A stretch of DNA of 64,000 nt from Xanthostigma xanthostigma (Eukaryota; Arthropoda; Insecta; Raphidioptera; Raphidiidae). The first letter of the stretch is position 1; each line of letters starts with the position of its first letter. Of the stretch, positions 1 to 12,400 are shown piece by piece. The stretch spans positions 13,866,001-13,930,000 of the forward strand of contig OY754466.1 of assembly GCA_963575645.1 (NCBI GenBank). The letters are read 5' to 3'. Under the pieces are notes generated by a model. The model ran no database searches and had not been told where the DNA came from. It saw only the letters and a list, made by a program, of their open reading frames with translations. The position numbers were made by a program, and so were the translations under genes.

Positions 1-1429
1 GACTGATTTCCTGATCCTACACCTCTGATTTTTATTAAATATATGTACCTACATCATCGAGGATCTTAAATAGTATCACAATTTCTAATAATGTTTCCTG
101 CCCAACTTGGCAACGTCAGTGCTAGTGCAGGATCCAACATATTATTGCGGTGCAGATCGAGTTGAATTAATACTCTGCACACCAACCCGGAGCTGCGGAA
201 GCGTTATAGAATCAATTTATACGGTGGGATATGTTAGCGGAATATTGCTTGACTATAAACACTAACATATACCGCGATATAATTTGACCCCGCAACGCTA
301 ACGTCGCATTCCCGCAGTCCCAAATAGTTGGTGAGAGTCTTTTGTTATGTTATTTCAATTAATTTCTGCTTGAATAGTGATTTGTTTCATTTGACCTACT
401 CTTCAACGCTTCCGTCAGATCTAAAAGGTCACAATTCGCAATCTTCTTTATATATCTATATTGAAAAAAGCACGTCGGACATGGGACAGTTCATGAATCA
501 CGGAGACACGTAACTCTTGAGATGCAGACGTAAGAAACACGCCACGGAGAGAAAGGTGTGACCTCGAAATAGAAATTATGTCCATTACATACGCTACAAT
601 ATTATGTGTGCACCTGGTGACGTCACAATGTACACCGCGTACACGTAACGTAACGCAAACATCATTGACCGAGCTAAACGTTCGACACTCAACTGTTTCT
701 TCACTTACAAACACGCGACCGGCGCAAGGTTTTTGTTTTGCCGATTTCTTTTTGTTTTAAAACAATCAATCATACGATTTCCAAGGAACTATTCTAGAAA
801 TTGCAATGGGGGCTTGAGAATACCTCAGCGTGTAGCAATGTCGTTCTTTATATGGTTCCTGTTTTACAAGGCCCCAGTTTCCAGGGTCTAATTCGAAAAT
901 TGATAAAAATACCAATTGGATTTAATTAATTTTTTTTTAAGTGAAACTTTTTTTGACACAGAGGGGTAAAATTTATTTATGAAATTAAAATGTAACGAAC
1001 GTGGCGGTAAGGTAGAATACTTGCCTCGTAACCTAAGGATCATAAGTTTATACCAGTTTTAGTTCTCTAGTGTGCAGTGTAAAAAACTTTATTTTTTTTT
1101 TCAATATATTGAAAATATGAATTGGTATTAGCCCAAATAACCCTGGTTGTTGATGGCCTTAAAAAACCCTCTGCCCATGAAGTAGACAAACTTTCCTTTA
1201 TGTATTGTAGAAATAATATTATAGTAGAAGGGCAGGGGCTATCAAACATTTTTAGGTAGGTATTTGAGGCAACGTGCAAACTTGTGTTACACAAGTTGTG
1301 TAACACTTCTTTTGTAATGTCTGAACGCAAAATCGAAGACCCTGCTGAAGGGCAGTGAGATCTAGCCAAGCTGTGAATTTTGAGCTTTGCGAAATTATAT
1401 TTGCTAAAAAAGTCGTTGAAGCACTTTGA
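1..1429. other. No gene recognised
   Basis: Unassigned AT-rich sequence. Part of 1220-1420 is similar in reverse to 2780-2870 (TATCAAACATTTTTAGGTAG), another dispersed repeat. Confidence 0.5.
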
Positions 1430-1805
1430 AATTTTAATGCCTTCAAATTTAGTAAATTTAGTATTTACTAAAATAAAAAATAAATAAGCCAGATGATTTA
1501 GTCGGATCGAAATATCTGTCAGGCGGTCACAAAACTGTCTATTGCACGTGAGTGCGGGTGAGACTCTACGGATAGGTTGAAATATACGAGAGAGAGCTTA
1601 TATGGGCTGAGTTGAAGTGTGGTGCTGTGCGATATACGCCTCTCTCGCACTTCAACCTACCCGTAGAGTCTTACTCGCACTCACTTATAATAGACAGTTT
1701 TGTAACCGCCTGGCAGACATTTAGACCCGACTAAATGATCTTGCTTATTTATTTTTTATGTTATTAAATGCTGAATTTAAAGCTATTTAGATATTAAAAT
1801 GCCTC
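1430..1805. repeat. Foldback element (arms about 170 bp)
   Basis: The left arm contains GATTTAGTCGGATC, AAACTGTCTATT and GAGACTCTACGG. The right arm carries the complements in reverse order. The loop is near 1610. Confidence 0.75.
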
Positions 1806-2076
1806 AAGAACTTTTTACCCGAGTATGGCGAAGCCAAAAGGAAGGGTTATGAGTTTAGCAGTCTATGTATGTTTGCATTTGCGGATGTTCCACTGTAGCG
1901 CCTAAACTATCCATCTGATTTTGATAAATAAGGTGTCAATCGATTCGTTATTATGGCCCGGGTAACATACGCTACAATTATTTTTGAATTTTGGTTCCAG
2001 ACGGGAGCAAATTGAAAAAATAAAAATAAAAAAATAAATTCAAAAACTAAAACCCAAGGTATGAAACAAGAAAATA

Positions 2077-2286
2077 TTGTACCAAACATTTTTGGATTTG
2101 ATGCCATCGTGAACCGCTGTTTGATTCTCAATTCATCCCGTTTCCTATTTTAGTGGATTGTGTGAGTCGGAAAAACCCCTGAAAAAGTTTTTCCGACTCA
2201 CACAATCCACTAAAATAGGAAACGGGATGAATTGAGAATCAAACAGCGGTTCACGATGGCATCAAATCCAAAAATGTTTGGTACAA
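2077..2286. repeat. Perfect 100-bp inverted repeat with 10-bp loop
   Basis: The left arm 2077-2176 and right arm 2187-2286 match base for base as read. The ends are TTGTACCAAAC and its complement. A diverged fragment (AACTAAAATAGGAAACGGGA) recurs near 61408. Confidence 0.85.
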
Positions 2287-2377
2287 GAGTTGATCTCTTT
2301 GACCCAAAAAACAATAATCCTAGATAAAAAATACAGGGTCGTATTTAAGAAAGTGTAGGTGACCTTGATGTTTTGGA

Positions 2378-2500
2378 GACACCTCCACCAAACGAAAAAA
2401 AAAACTACACCACTGTTCTTCCCCCTTGATTCCCTGTAACTTTTGTCCGAAACTTTTTTTTCGAAAACCCTTTCTCTTAGAAATAAAAGGGTATTCGGTT
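2378..2500 (+). repeat. Dispersed repeat, copy 1
   Basis: The text around AACTACACC...TTCTTCC and TGTAACTTTTGTCCGAAACT recurs in direct orientation at about 62112-62240. Confidence 0.55.
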
Positions 2501-3444
2501 TAAAAAAAAACCATACTTTATATGCGGCCCCTCTAGATGTATAGCTTAATGCACTTTGCCCTAGAGCTTATGATCGCTTACTACTGTTAAAATGTAATGA
2601 TTTGTCAGAGTAGGTGGCATATGACCACGGCTATCCTCAGATGAGAATATTTTCTTGTTATGAGATGAGAATATTTTCTTATTTCATACTTTTCAGTAGT
2701 CGGGTTTTAGTTTTTGAACTTTTACTTTTTTTTTAAATTTTGCAAAGTTAAAAATTTAGACCTTGGCTACGCTCCACTACCCTTCAGCGATTCTTCGATT
2801 TTACATTGGAAAAAAAGTGTTACAGAGATTTTCATATTAACTCAAATACCTACCCAAAAATGTTTGATAGCTCTTGGACTATTATTATTATTATTATTAC
2901 AGAGCACAAACTCATCATTTGTTGCTTAGCAACGTGAGCGTTAACAAATTTGCGTCTACACAAATTGCAAAAGTTTTCGTTTCTAATTGTTTTGTGTTAA
3001 AATTAAAATAACGTTAGGCATATTTTTTTTCGTATATTTTTATGAATAATATTACATTTTTAAACAGCGTATAATAAATTCATAAAAATAATTAATTTAT
3101 TATAACATAATTGGATTAACGATGACGCAACAATATGTTCATCACTTTATATTAAACAATAAAACGTCTACTAATAAATAAAATATTACATAAAATCCGG
3201 TTTTTTATAGGGTTTTGATTTCGCCTTCGTATGAAATAATTTAACGCTACCATGAAAAAGTGTGTTATTGAATAATATTATTATTAACTAGCCGAGGCAA
3301 TTGCAAAATGCCAATTCTTATAATAATTAATAGCACAAGTTACAACGCATACTTTTCCAAGTTACCAACATAAACCTAGGAAAGTGTAGCTATTCCAGTT
3401 TGAGAGACTATACTTGTTTTAAATTTTATTTGTTAGTAGCCGTG

Positions 3445-3966
3445 TTCAAGAGCGTAGATATTTTTTTTCTGAGGGGGGTAAAGCAAAATAATATTTTTTT
3501 AAGGTTTTATTAACCCCTTCAGTAATCATTTAAAAATAAAAAATTGAAAAAAAACCTCTTTTTATGATAGAATTTTATTTACTGAAGCCATTTAGAACCC
3601 CAAATAGAACTGAACGTTGATATTATGGAGCATAGTGTGAAAAAAAACATTAAGTAGATAAAATATATTCAAAAATTTTCTTTGGTGTGGGAGTGCTCTT
3701 TTCTGCAGGTAATATTTGCCCGAGTTACCTCGGGTGTGCGAATTTTTGCACATAATAGCCATTCGAGTATACTCGGGCGTGGTCCTTAAGCGGTTAACAT
3801 CACACAATAATACTCACGAAGGAAGGTGTCAAGCAAAATATTAATTCCCAAATTAATTTTACAAATTCCCTTTCAAAAAGTATTTATAATTTTATTTTTT
3901 AGTCAGGTATTCGTATTATTTTCAGTTTATGATCCTGGGAGAGGGGTAATTACGCCCTTGGCCTTG
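3445..3966. repeat. Dispersed repeat ending in AGAGCGTAGATAT
   Basis: It starts CAAGAGCGTAGATATTTTTT and includes CTTCGTGAG/GGTGTCAAG and ATCCTGGG...GTAATTAC. The same parts form a shorter hairpin at 60384-60540. The middle looks interrupted by unrelated sequence. Confidence 0.45.
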
Positions 3967-4076
3967 TTCAGAAGAAAGTATTTAGAATTTAGATAAACTA
4001 AAACCATTTTTCTCTTCTTTTAACAACCACCTTCCCTACCTACATTCAATGAGTATTATGTTTTGTAACTGTTTTT

Positions 4077-4617
4077 TTACCATTCCAACCCACAAGTGGG
4101 GAATGGTACTAGTTTAGGTCAAAAATCACTTTTCAAAAATTTTACAATATCTTTCCGTTTTGAGGTCCCCCGAATCCAAAAAATTATTTTTGGAAAACTC
4201 AGTGCGTCTGTTAGTCTATTTGTCTTTTAGACTGTGAACACGACACAGGTCAAACGGATGAGCGGATTGAAACCAAAGTTTGGGAGGATGTTTGGTATGG
4301 AAATACGAAGAGCTCTATTGTTTTTGAGATATTATATGCTATAACGGTGTTTTTTATATAATAATGGTATATTTTTCATAACGACTTATTATTTATTTTT
4401 TCAAGAAAGTTTCGGTAAAATCGTTTTTTCTAAACTTTATAGTTTTGAAAATATTTAGAAAATAAAAAAAAATCAGCCGTTCTTTTGTTTTATGGATCCG
4501 TCAGAAATAAACTAGTTTGATTAATTTTTACATGACGTGTAGGTAACCATGGCAACGAATAGCAAATATCACATTGAATACTAGCCATTACCCGCGTCAC
4601 CTCACGCGATATGAGAA
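4077..4617 (+). repeat. Dispersed repeat family '4077', copy 1
   Basis: It opens CCATTCCAACCCACAAGTGG and runs through GACACAGGTCAAACGGATGA to AACCATGGCAACGAATAGC and TCACCTCACGCGATAT. Reverse copies occur at 7350-8214 and, in part, 44458-44757. Confidence 0.75.
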
Positions 4618-5123
4618 ATTTTTTATTCTTTATTATAATCAAATGTCAACATTTTTGAAGTTTGGAATGGTCCCATCACCCAATTGGCTGGAATTTTTTC
4701 ATAGAGACGGCACAGACCGTAATTAGATCCATCACTACGCTATTTCCAAGTAATGCCGCAAGTGGGGAATACTTTGGAGTTTTGATACAGTCTGTATGAC
4801 TAATTGAATTAAGAGGAATCTTGTGCAAATGGCTTTCTTAGTTATGAGGCAAAATGTGAAAGATTTACCGGTGTTTAAAACCGGGTCAAACAGTTTTATA
4901 TGTGCTATGCGTACAATAGTAACGATTGCTTAATGTGTTACATAACAGGTGATGTCTATAGGAAGCTGTGCCACAAAGACAGCAGTAGCACGTTCTTCTT
5001 GGAGATAAAACGATGTATGTACGACGTACGTACACATAATAATGTGAAAGCGCGATTATCATGTAGATTTAAACATTGCAAATTAAGTTGCGTATCTACG
5101 TTTGAACTGAGATTAATCCTTTA

Positions 5124-5713
5124 ATGTCCATATTCACCGAACACTATTAAAGAAGAAGCTACTAATCTTGGAACAAATTTATTCGTTAGAATAAAATTCA
5201 CTTTCAATTCACCAAGCAAAATAACAGACAGAACAGTTAGTTAAAGAATAAATATACACTGCACTATACTCCTTGTTCTTTTTGTTGAATATTTTGACGT
5301 TCACCCAAAAATTCGACCGATGGCGTTTGTGTCAAAAAAAAGTTTCACAAAATAATAATGTTTTATCCTAACGCAACTGCACACAAAACTTCCACTAACT
5401 GTAATGTTTTACAACAATACACTTCACAAAAGGTTAATAAACAACACATAAATAAATTCACAAGAGCAAACTGTAGATATAATACTCCATGTTTATAGGT
5501 TGGGTATTATGATTTATGTGGCGGCCATTATTATTTTATCATGCGAATAAATACTAATACCCTGGATATAAGACAAATAGGTTTATACCTGGATTAAACA
5601 TAATTCTGGTTGGTGAAATGAATTATCGCTATTAATTTGGAGGAATTATTGTTACCTGAAGAACAAATGAACCGAATGAATAACTACTTACGCTCGGTGA
5701 ATATGGGCATTAG
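5124..5713. mobile_element. Inverted-repeat element, about 590 bp
   Basis: The ends TGTCCATATTCACCGA and TCGGTGAATATGGGCA form imperfect terminal repeats. The interior is AT-rich with no conserved frame. No clear target duplication was seen. Confidence 0.55.
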
Positions 5714-6240
5714 CAGTGTTCCTAAACTTTTTCCTCTACGGATCCCTTAGAGACCAGCAAAATTGTCGCAAATCCTCATTAATATAAATCAAGAGTGTTC
5801 TGTATCTCAGAATGGAAAAATGAAACTCTTATAGGATCACCCTTTTTCTGAGGAATGGCTTGAGGTATCAAGTTGAAATTAATACCAAATATTAAGGTCT
5901 AGACCACATGAGCTCGTAAAAAATTCAAGCTTCTAACTCAATGCAATAAAAACATACATGCACTCATCAAAACCTATTGGAGTTTGATATCAAACGATAC
6001 GACATCTGATGACAGAAATTTAAACCATACACACAATACATTTTACATGCTGTACCTACTATTATAGGTAACATTACATTTGGTTTAAACTCGGCCCAAT
6101 AGGATACTTCGTGTTAACCTTCGAGAATCAGAAACATTCAGTCTGTCGTTAGACCAATGCTTTTAAAGTACAGAAATTTAAAAACGATTTGCTACGATAA
6201 TGTTTACTAATTTGATTGGTATTCCCTTGATTTTTCACAG

Positions 6241-6422
6241 TGCACGACGCTTCCGGCCGTTACTCAGGGCAGTTCTTTTTTGGCAACGACTTCTGGCTCG
6301 GCTCCAAGAGTTTATGTTACGAGCTGATGAACCCAAACACCAATCGAGTGCTGCCGCCATTTTCTGTCAAATTCAACATGGTCAAACTGGGCATTTATAT
6401 TGACAAACAGTATACTCCAATG
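6241..6422 (+). CDS. NRF-6-like gene, first visible exon (NRF domain)
   Basis: Acceptor TTTTTCACAG and donor GTAAGA bound the exon. It enters with two bases of a codon and leaves in phase 0. It encodes HDASGRYSGQFFFGNDFWLG then KSLCYEL, the typical NRF pattern of an aspartate-rich strand followed by a conserved Cys. It ends in KLGIYIDKQYTPM. Confidence 0.9.
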
Positions 6423-9400
6423 GTAAGATGTTTTTAAAGTTACATCTTGAGCTTTAGGAAAGACAGTGACAAATTAAGCAATTAAAAATCTAGTTTAAAT
6501 TACTTTCTTGAAGAGGGTTGGAATCTTTGGTATGAAGAAGTAACCCCACATTTTCGACGCACATTTAGCCAATCAGAAGTTCTAGAAGATGTTTAATCAA
6601 CTCCTGATGACATCACAGAACATTTTGAATGTTTCCATATCTATAGTTCCATTTAGTCGATACTTTGGAATTCTGTCGCTCTGGCATGTCCCCGCTGCAG
6701 TCGCAAAATTTCAAAGGTTACCTTCGCATTTGATGGCGTGCTCATACCCATCTTTTATTGTTTTTAATGTACAAATATATAGCTGTAGTTTGCTGTTGTT
6801 ATAAAAAACCGTATGCAATATAAGAAAAAAAATATTTTCAAACAACGTTACTGTTAAGAATCAAACCTACTATCGCGGCGGCTGAGTTATCATTTATTCT
6901 ACAGTGACATATCTAAACAAGCAATCCTTCTCATAATAAAACATAATTTGTTTTACATCCACCGAGAGCTAATTTTTTACATTAGACGTCATTGAATATG
7001 AGTCTTTACTCAACCGAGAGCTACTTCTAAGGGTGAATCATTTGTTTATATAGAACTTCAAATATTTCTGACTGTTGGTTATTTATTTTGGATATTTAAC
7101 AGGAAAGACGTCCGAACGTTGGTCTATGTTTACCCAAGTCGTGTACGTCTGACGACATCAGATATGTTATTAAAAATGCAGCCGACGAAGCAGTGAAGAA
7201 AATCAATGGCACATCCGTAAGCATTCTGAGGGTCCGTTCGGTCCCTGGGGAATATGTACTCTTAGAAGATTACAAGTTTCACATTATATGGTAAGTTATA
7301 ATATATCTACAGTTTTAAAATTAGAAAACTTTATGCGTTTTACATAAAATTTCTGATATCGCGTGAGGTGACCCGGGTAATGGCTAGCATTCAATATATT
7401 TGCTATTCGTTGCCATGGTTACCTACATAGTATGTTTCACGACATGTAAAAATTAATCAAAGCATGCCTAACTAGTTTATTTGTGACAGATCCATAAAAC
7501 AAAAGAGGTGCTGATTTTTTTTATTTTTAAAATATTTTCTAAACTATTAAGTTTAGAAAAAAAAAATTTAACAAAACTTTCTTCAAAAAATAAATAGAAT
7601 AATAAGCCGTTATGAAAAGTATACCATTATTATATAAAAAACACCGTTATAGCATATATCTCTTCTGCGCATGCGCCGATTTTCCCCAAAAACAATAGGG
7701 CTCTTCATATTTGCATACCAATCATCCTCGTAAAATTTGGTTTCAATCCGCTCGTCCGTTTGACCTGTATCGTGTTCACAGATTAACAGACGCACAGAGT
7801 TTTTTCAAAAATATGTTTTTTGGATTCGGGGGACCTCAAAACGGAAAGATATTGTACAATTTTTGAAAAGTGATTTTTGGGCTAAACTATAGTACCTACC
7901 TACATATGAAGATTGACTCTATTCAATAAATAGAGTAACTGTGATCCGTTGAAGTTAATGATGAGTATTTGGAAGGAATTCCGTGGCATAAGGATCGAAA
8001 ATGAAGCAATACTGAGATTTTTTTAAACTTGCATTTAATACTAACGTTTCGATACACTATGAAGATGATACAAAACGTATCGAAACGTTAGTATTAAATG
8101 CAAGTTTAAAAAAATCTCAGTATTGCTTCATTTTTGATCCTTATACCACGGAATTCCTTCCAAATACTCATCACTAAACTAGTACCATTCCCCACTTGTG
8201 GGTTGGAATGGTAAAACACAGGGATATTCGCCAGATTACAGAAAGTTCTGGAGTAAATAAAGTGTTCAGGACGTTGGAGAAAAATATATACAAGCATATT
8301 GTCCAACATTTTCGCTCACTGTCCATTTCGCTTTTGTCGTGGCGTAATATATAGCCCATGATACTCAAGAAGTAGTAGGCTTTTAATAAATGTCTAAGAG
8401 TTTTTCTGCTCAAAGTTACTTACTATATTATTGACTGTACTATTCGTGGGTGGTCGGTTTATGGGTATACGTCGATTTGTAACCTCTTTTTTTAGAAGTC
8501 AGTCAAAAAAAATAGTCAATCATTATAATTCGTCATTATTCTTTGATAAACAATTGTTAATAATTAATTATGTTAAATGAAAGCGTTTGTTGAACGGTAT
8601 CGTTTGTTGTCTATATTTTACAATAAACAAATTTAATGATTATGAATTCGAAATGTCAGTGGCCGAGAGAATCAAGAACCGATTAAATACTTATTTAATT
8701 ACCTAATCAAGTACTCCATGTGTTTTATATTAAATTCGTTGATTATATAGGATGTCTCTAAAAGGGAAATTTATTTATTAATGTATATATGGCATAAAAT
8801 CATTGCAACATATTTGTCGATATCTGTTACGCAAAAACAAGTGAAAACTGTTACAGTTGAGAATTGATTTTATTTATTACTTATTTAAATACTTAATGCA
8901 TAGAAAAATATTTCCATTTTATACAGAATGTTTATTTGACGAAATTTTTGCAACGAAGCATAGCTTTAAAAAAATGCCGTTCGCGATGTCAGTTTTTTGG
9001 TAGAAGCGCGATGATTATTACATCCCAAACACTAAAAAGTTCGATCAGAATCAGTTCAGTAGTTTGAGAAAGATCAATTTAAATTCTCGTCGAGGAGCGT
9101 CCACGTGGTCTTATTTCAGCCCTTCTAAAACCCTCCTCCCTCCACGTAGCCTTTCCTATGCCCCATCTTATCAAATCGGATGGAACGTAGTTTTTTTATT
9201 ACCGAGTCCAAAAGATATTTTGTGTTTTCTGTTAATAAACTATTTTATTTTAAATGAACAATACTTCTACGATGCTTGACTCTTACCCCCTCCCTCCCCT
9301 TACGTAGCTCAGCGTAGCTTTCGAACTGACCCCCCCCCCTATCGATTGCACTACATGGTTTATGGACGCTCCCTCACAATGTGAAAATTGGTCATAACCT

Positions 9401-12400
9401 AATGAGTAGACCGCAGCCTAGAAAATGAGCACACCACTCGACTTTTATTGCTATATTTTTAGTGTCAATGAAAAATGGGATTGGAAGCATGTATTGTTTT
9501 CTGCTGAAAGCAGGATCAGTTTTCAACCATTAGATAGCAGTGAATGACTATGGGGAAGACCCGGAGTAAGATTTTCTGTTTCCAATATCTCTGCAACTCT
9601 GTGCGTGCGTCGAAGATCGCACGGAGTTACACAGTTATTGCAAGCAGCAAGTGTTCTTCCAGGTCTTCACTACCATCTGATGGCTGCAAACTTACACTGG
9701 ATACAACAGAAAACATGCTTCCAAGTCAGTTATTCCTTTACCATAAAAAATATAACAAGTCGTGTGTTAATTTTGACTAAAAGTTTATCTTTAGGGATGG
9801 CAAATTCAGATTTTTTGTTAGCACTAAAGGAAGTATAATCATGATTTTTATTTTGGAATACGTGATTAATAAACTAGGTTTTGGATTAGGATAAATCTAC
9901 GTTGGATTCGTATTTCTCCCGATCCGATTATACGTTCCGATGTCATCAGTCGTAAATGCATACCCTGATCCTGATCGGACAGCAGTTGCGGTTGTGTCGT
10001 GGGGGAATCATGGGTGTCTGTGACGACTATTTTAGTATTGGCTTCTGCTAGAGAAGAACTTTCTCCTTAATAGGAGACGTAAAAAGGGCATGGTACATCA
10101 TTTTTATAATTTGACAACCCATGGGCTATGTGCAAGGAGACGGAGTTACAAATTTTTCAATGCGAGCGTTTGTGGTGAGCACTAGGGGAAACATCAAACT
10201 CAAATTTTCCGTATGTCAGTGAGCAATGTTTATTAAAAGTGAAAATAGTTATAATTTTATGAAGTTTTTTAATTACAAAGAAAACATAGAAAAACTAAGC
10301 GATCTGGAAATGCTTGTTGTGTTCCGGCCTGTTGCACTGATGGCAATTTAAGTAAAATAAAGACCAATGGCGAAATACGAGGATACAATGTAGGTGCAGT
10401 CTTATTGCAAAAAGGTAAATCCGGCTCTGCAGATCTGAATGTAAATATTTACTTTTTAAGACATCCGGTATTATTATAATGTCAACGGCCTTAACAATGT
10501 GCATCTTTTTATAGTTGGTTAACAAGATTGAAAGGTTTTGATGTTATGCAATAATATTCTAGTAATGTATAAATCGTATGTCTAATATAATTAAAAATAT
10601 AAAACCTTGAAATAGATTTACGTGAGGGATATTACACGTCTTAATAACTGGAACACTTTAGAATGTGTTAATAGTTTTTTAAGCACGCGTGCAAAAAGGC
10701 TTTTAATTTCGTTTATTATTAATTTGTGAAGCTATTCTTAAAAGAATTAATTAATTTAATTATTTTAAACCACCAACTATCAGTGTTGTCTGGGTCTAGT
10801 AGCCCTCTATTTTTCAATTTAGTATTATCAATCAATTAATTAATAACGATCGGTTTGTATGACCGCTAAAAACAGGAGAATTACTAAACGGATTTGAATG
10901 CGGTTTTAATCATTCGATAGGTTATTTCTTGGGGAAGGTTTAAATGTATATTAAAAAAAAAGACGGGCAAGTGCGAGTAGAACTCGCGCCCAGAGGGTTC
11001 CGTACCGTTATTTCATAAAAATAAATTTGTTGTGTAATAATTCTATATATAGAATCAGAAACTTATGATTTTCGGATTTTTTTCTTTACTTGTACTATGC
11101 AATCTTCTTTCGCGCTAAAGGAGATTCTACGTAGACGGGAAAAATTAAAGTTTTTGATTAGTCACTCAGTATAAAAAAGACGGACCGGTGATTTGACCGG
11201 TCCGTCTTTCGCCCGGTTGAAAATTGCACTTTTAACTACTTCTCGTTATTCGATTGAGTTGAAATTTTGCATCATATGTGCGTAGTTCCGATGACAATAC
11301 AATATTATAATAACTAACTGACCGGTTCGGATTTCGTTTGGATGCAAATCGTTCTTTTAATAATAAAGCACACTAAAAACTTAAAAAACAATAAACGACA
11401 TTTTTTTTTAAACAAGATTTTAGAGTGCCCATCGGCAAACATTTTACTGACACATACTCTCCCCAAACTTTGTATATGGCTTCATTAGGCTTAGTCTGAC
11501 ACCTATTTCCTCTATGACTTTTCTTGATTTTGGGACGTTTTTTCTCTAAATTTTCCGAAAGATGTCGTTTTGACGACATGTAAAAATTTATAGATAGGTA
11601 CTGTTTGTTTTTTTAATTGGATAGCTTAAAAACTTCAACCAAAACGCTAAAATAAACCATTTAAAATGTCTGACACCTCGAATATGTTGAACATTTTCGA
11701 GGTGTCAGACATTTTAAATGGTTCATGTTATTTGTCAGAGAACATTATTTTAGCGTTTTGGTTGAAGTTTTTAAGCTATCCAATTAAAAAAACAAACAGT
11801 ATCTATAAATTTTTACATGTCGTCAAAACGACATCTTTCGGAAAATTTAGAGGAAAAACGTTCCAAAATCAAGAAAAGTCATAGAGGAAATAGGTGTCAG
11901 ACTATAGACTTAATGAAGTCATATACAAAATTTGGTGAGAGTATGTGTCAATAAAATTTTTACCGACGGGCACTCTGACTATTAGTTGTTAATAAAAAAG
12001 GACTAAAAAGTTAAAAATAATTTTATTCCGATTAGAAATAGTCTCAATTTTTCAAATAAAAGCGCGTTACATTTTAACAGCTACAGAGAAAAAAAAGAGG
12101 GTGTAACACGCTTTTATTTGAAAACTCTAATCGGAATATTATTGTTTTTAACTTTTTAGTTCTTTTTTATAAGTAACAACTAATAAAAGCTTGTTTGTAA
12201 ATAACATTATTTTGGCTATAATTGCGAAACTCAACCTTAACCTGCAACGCTGTGACATTTCTAAAAAAATCATAGAAATTATTATTTATTTAGAAACCGG
12301 TCGGTTTCGGATAATGAACAAAATATAAAAAAATAAAGAAGTTTAAATTAATAATAATTTTTTGTAAAAAAATGCATAACTGACAGATATTGTAGTGACC

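Noticed and set aside
1-6240. 5' exons of the NRF-6-like gene
   Set aside because: No frame with signal peptide or NRF-type cysteines and a donor in the needed phase was found. They probably lie outside the window.
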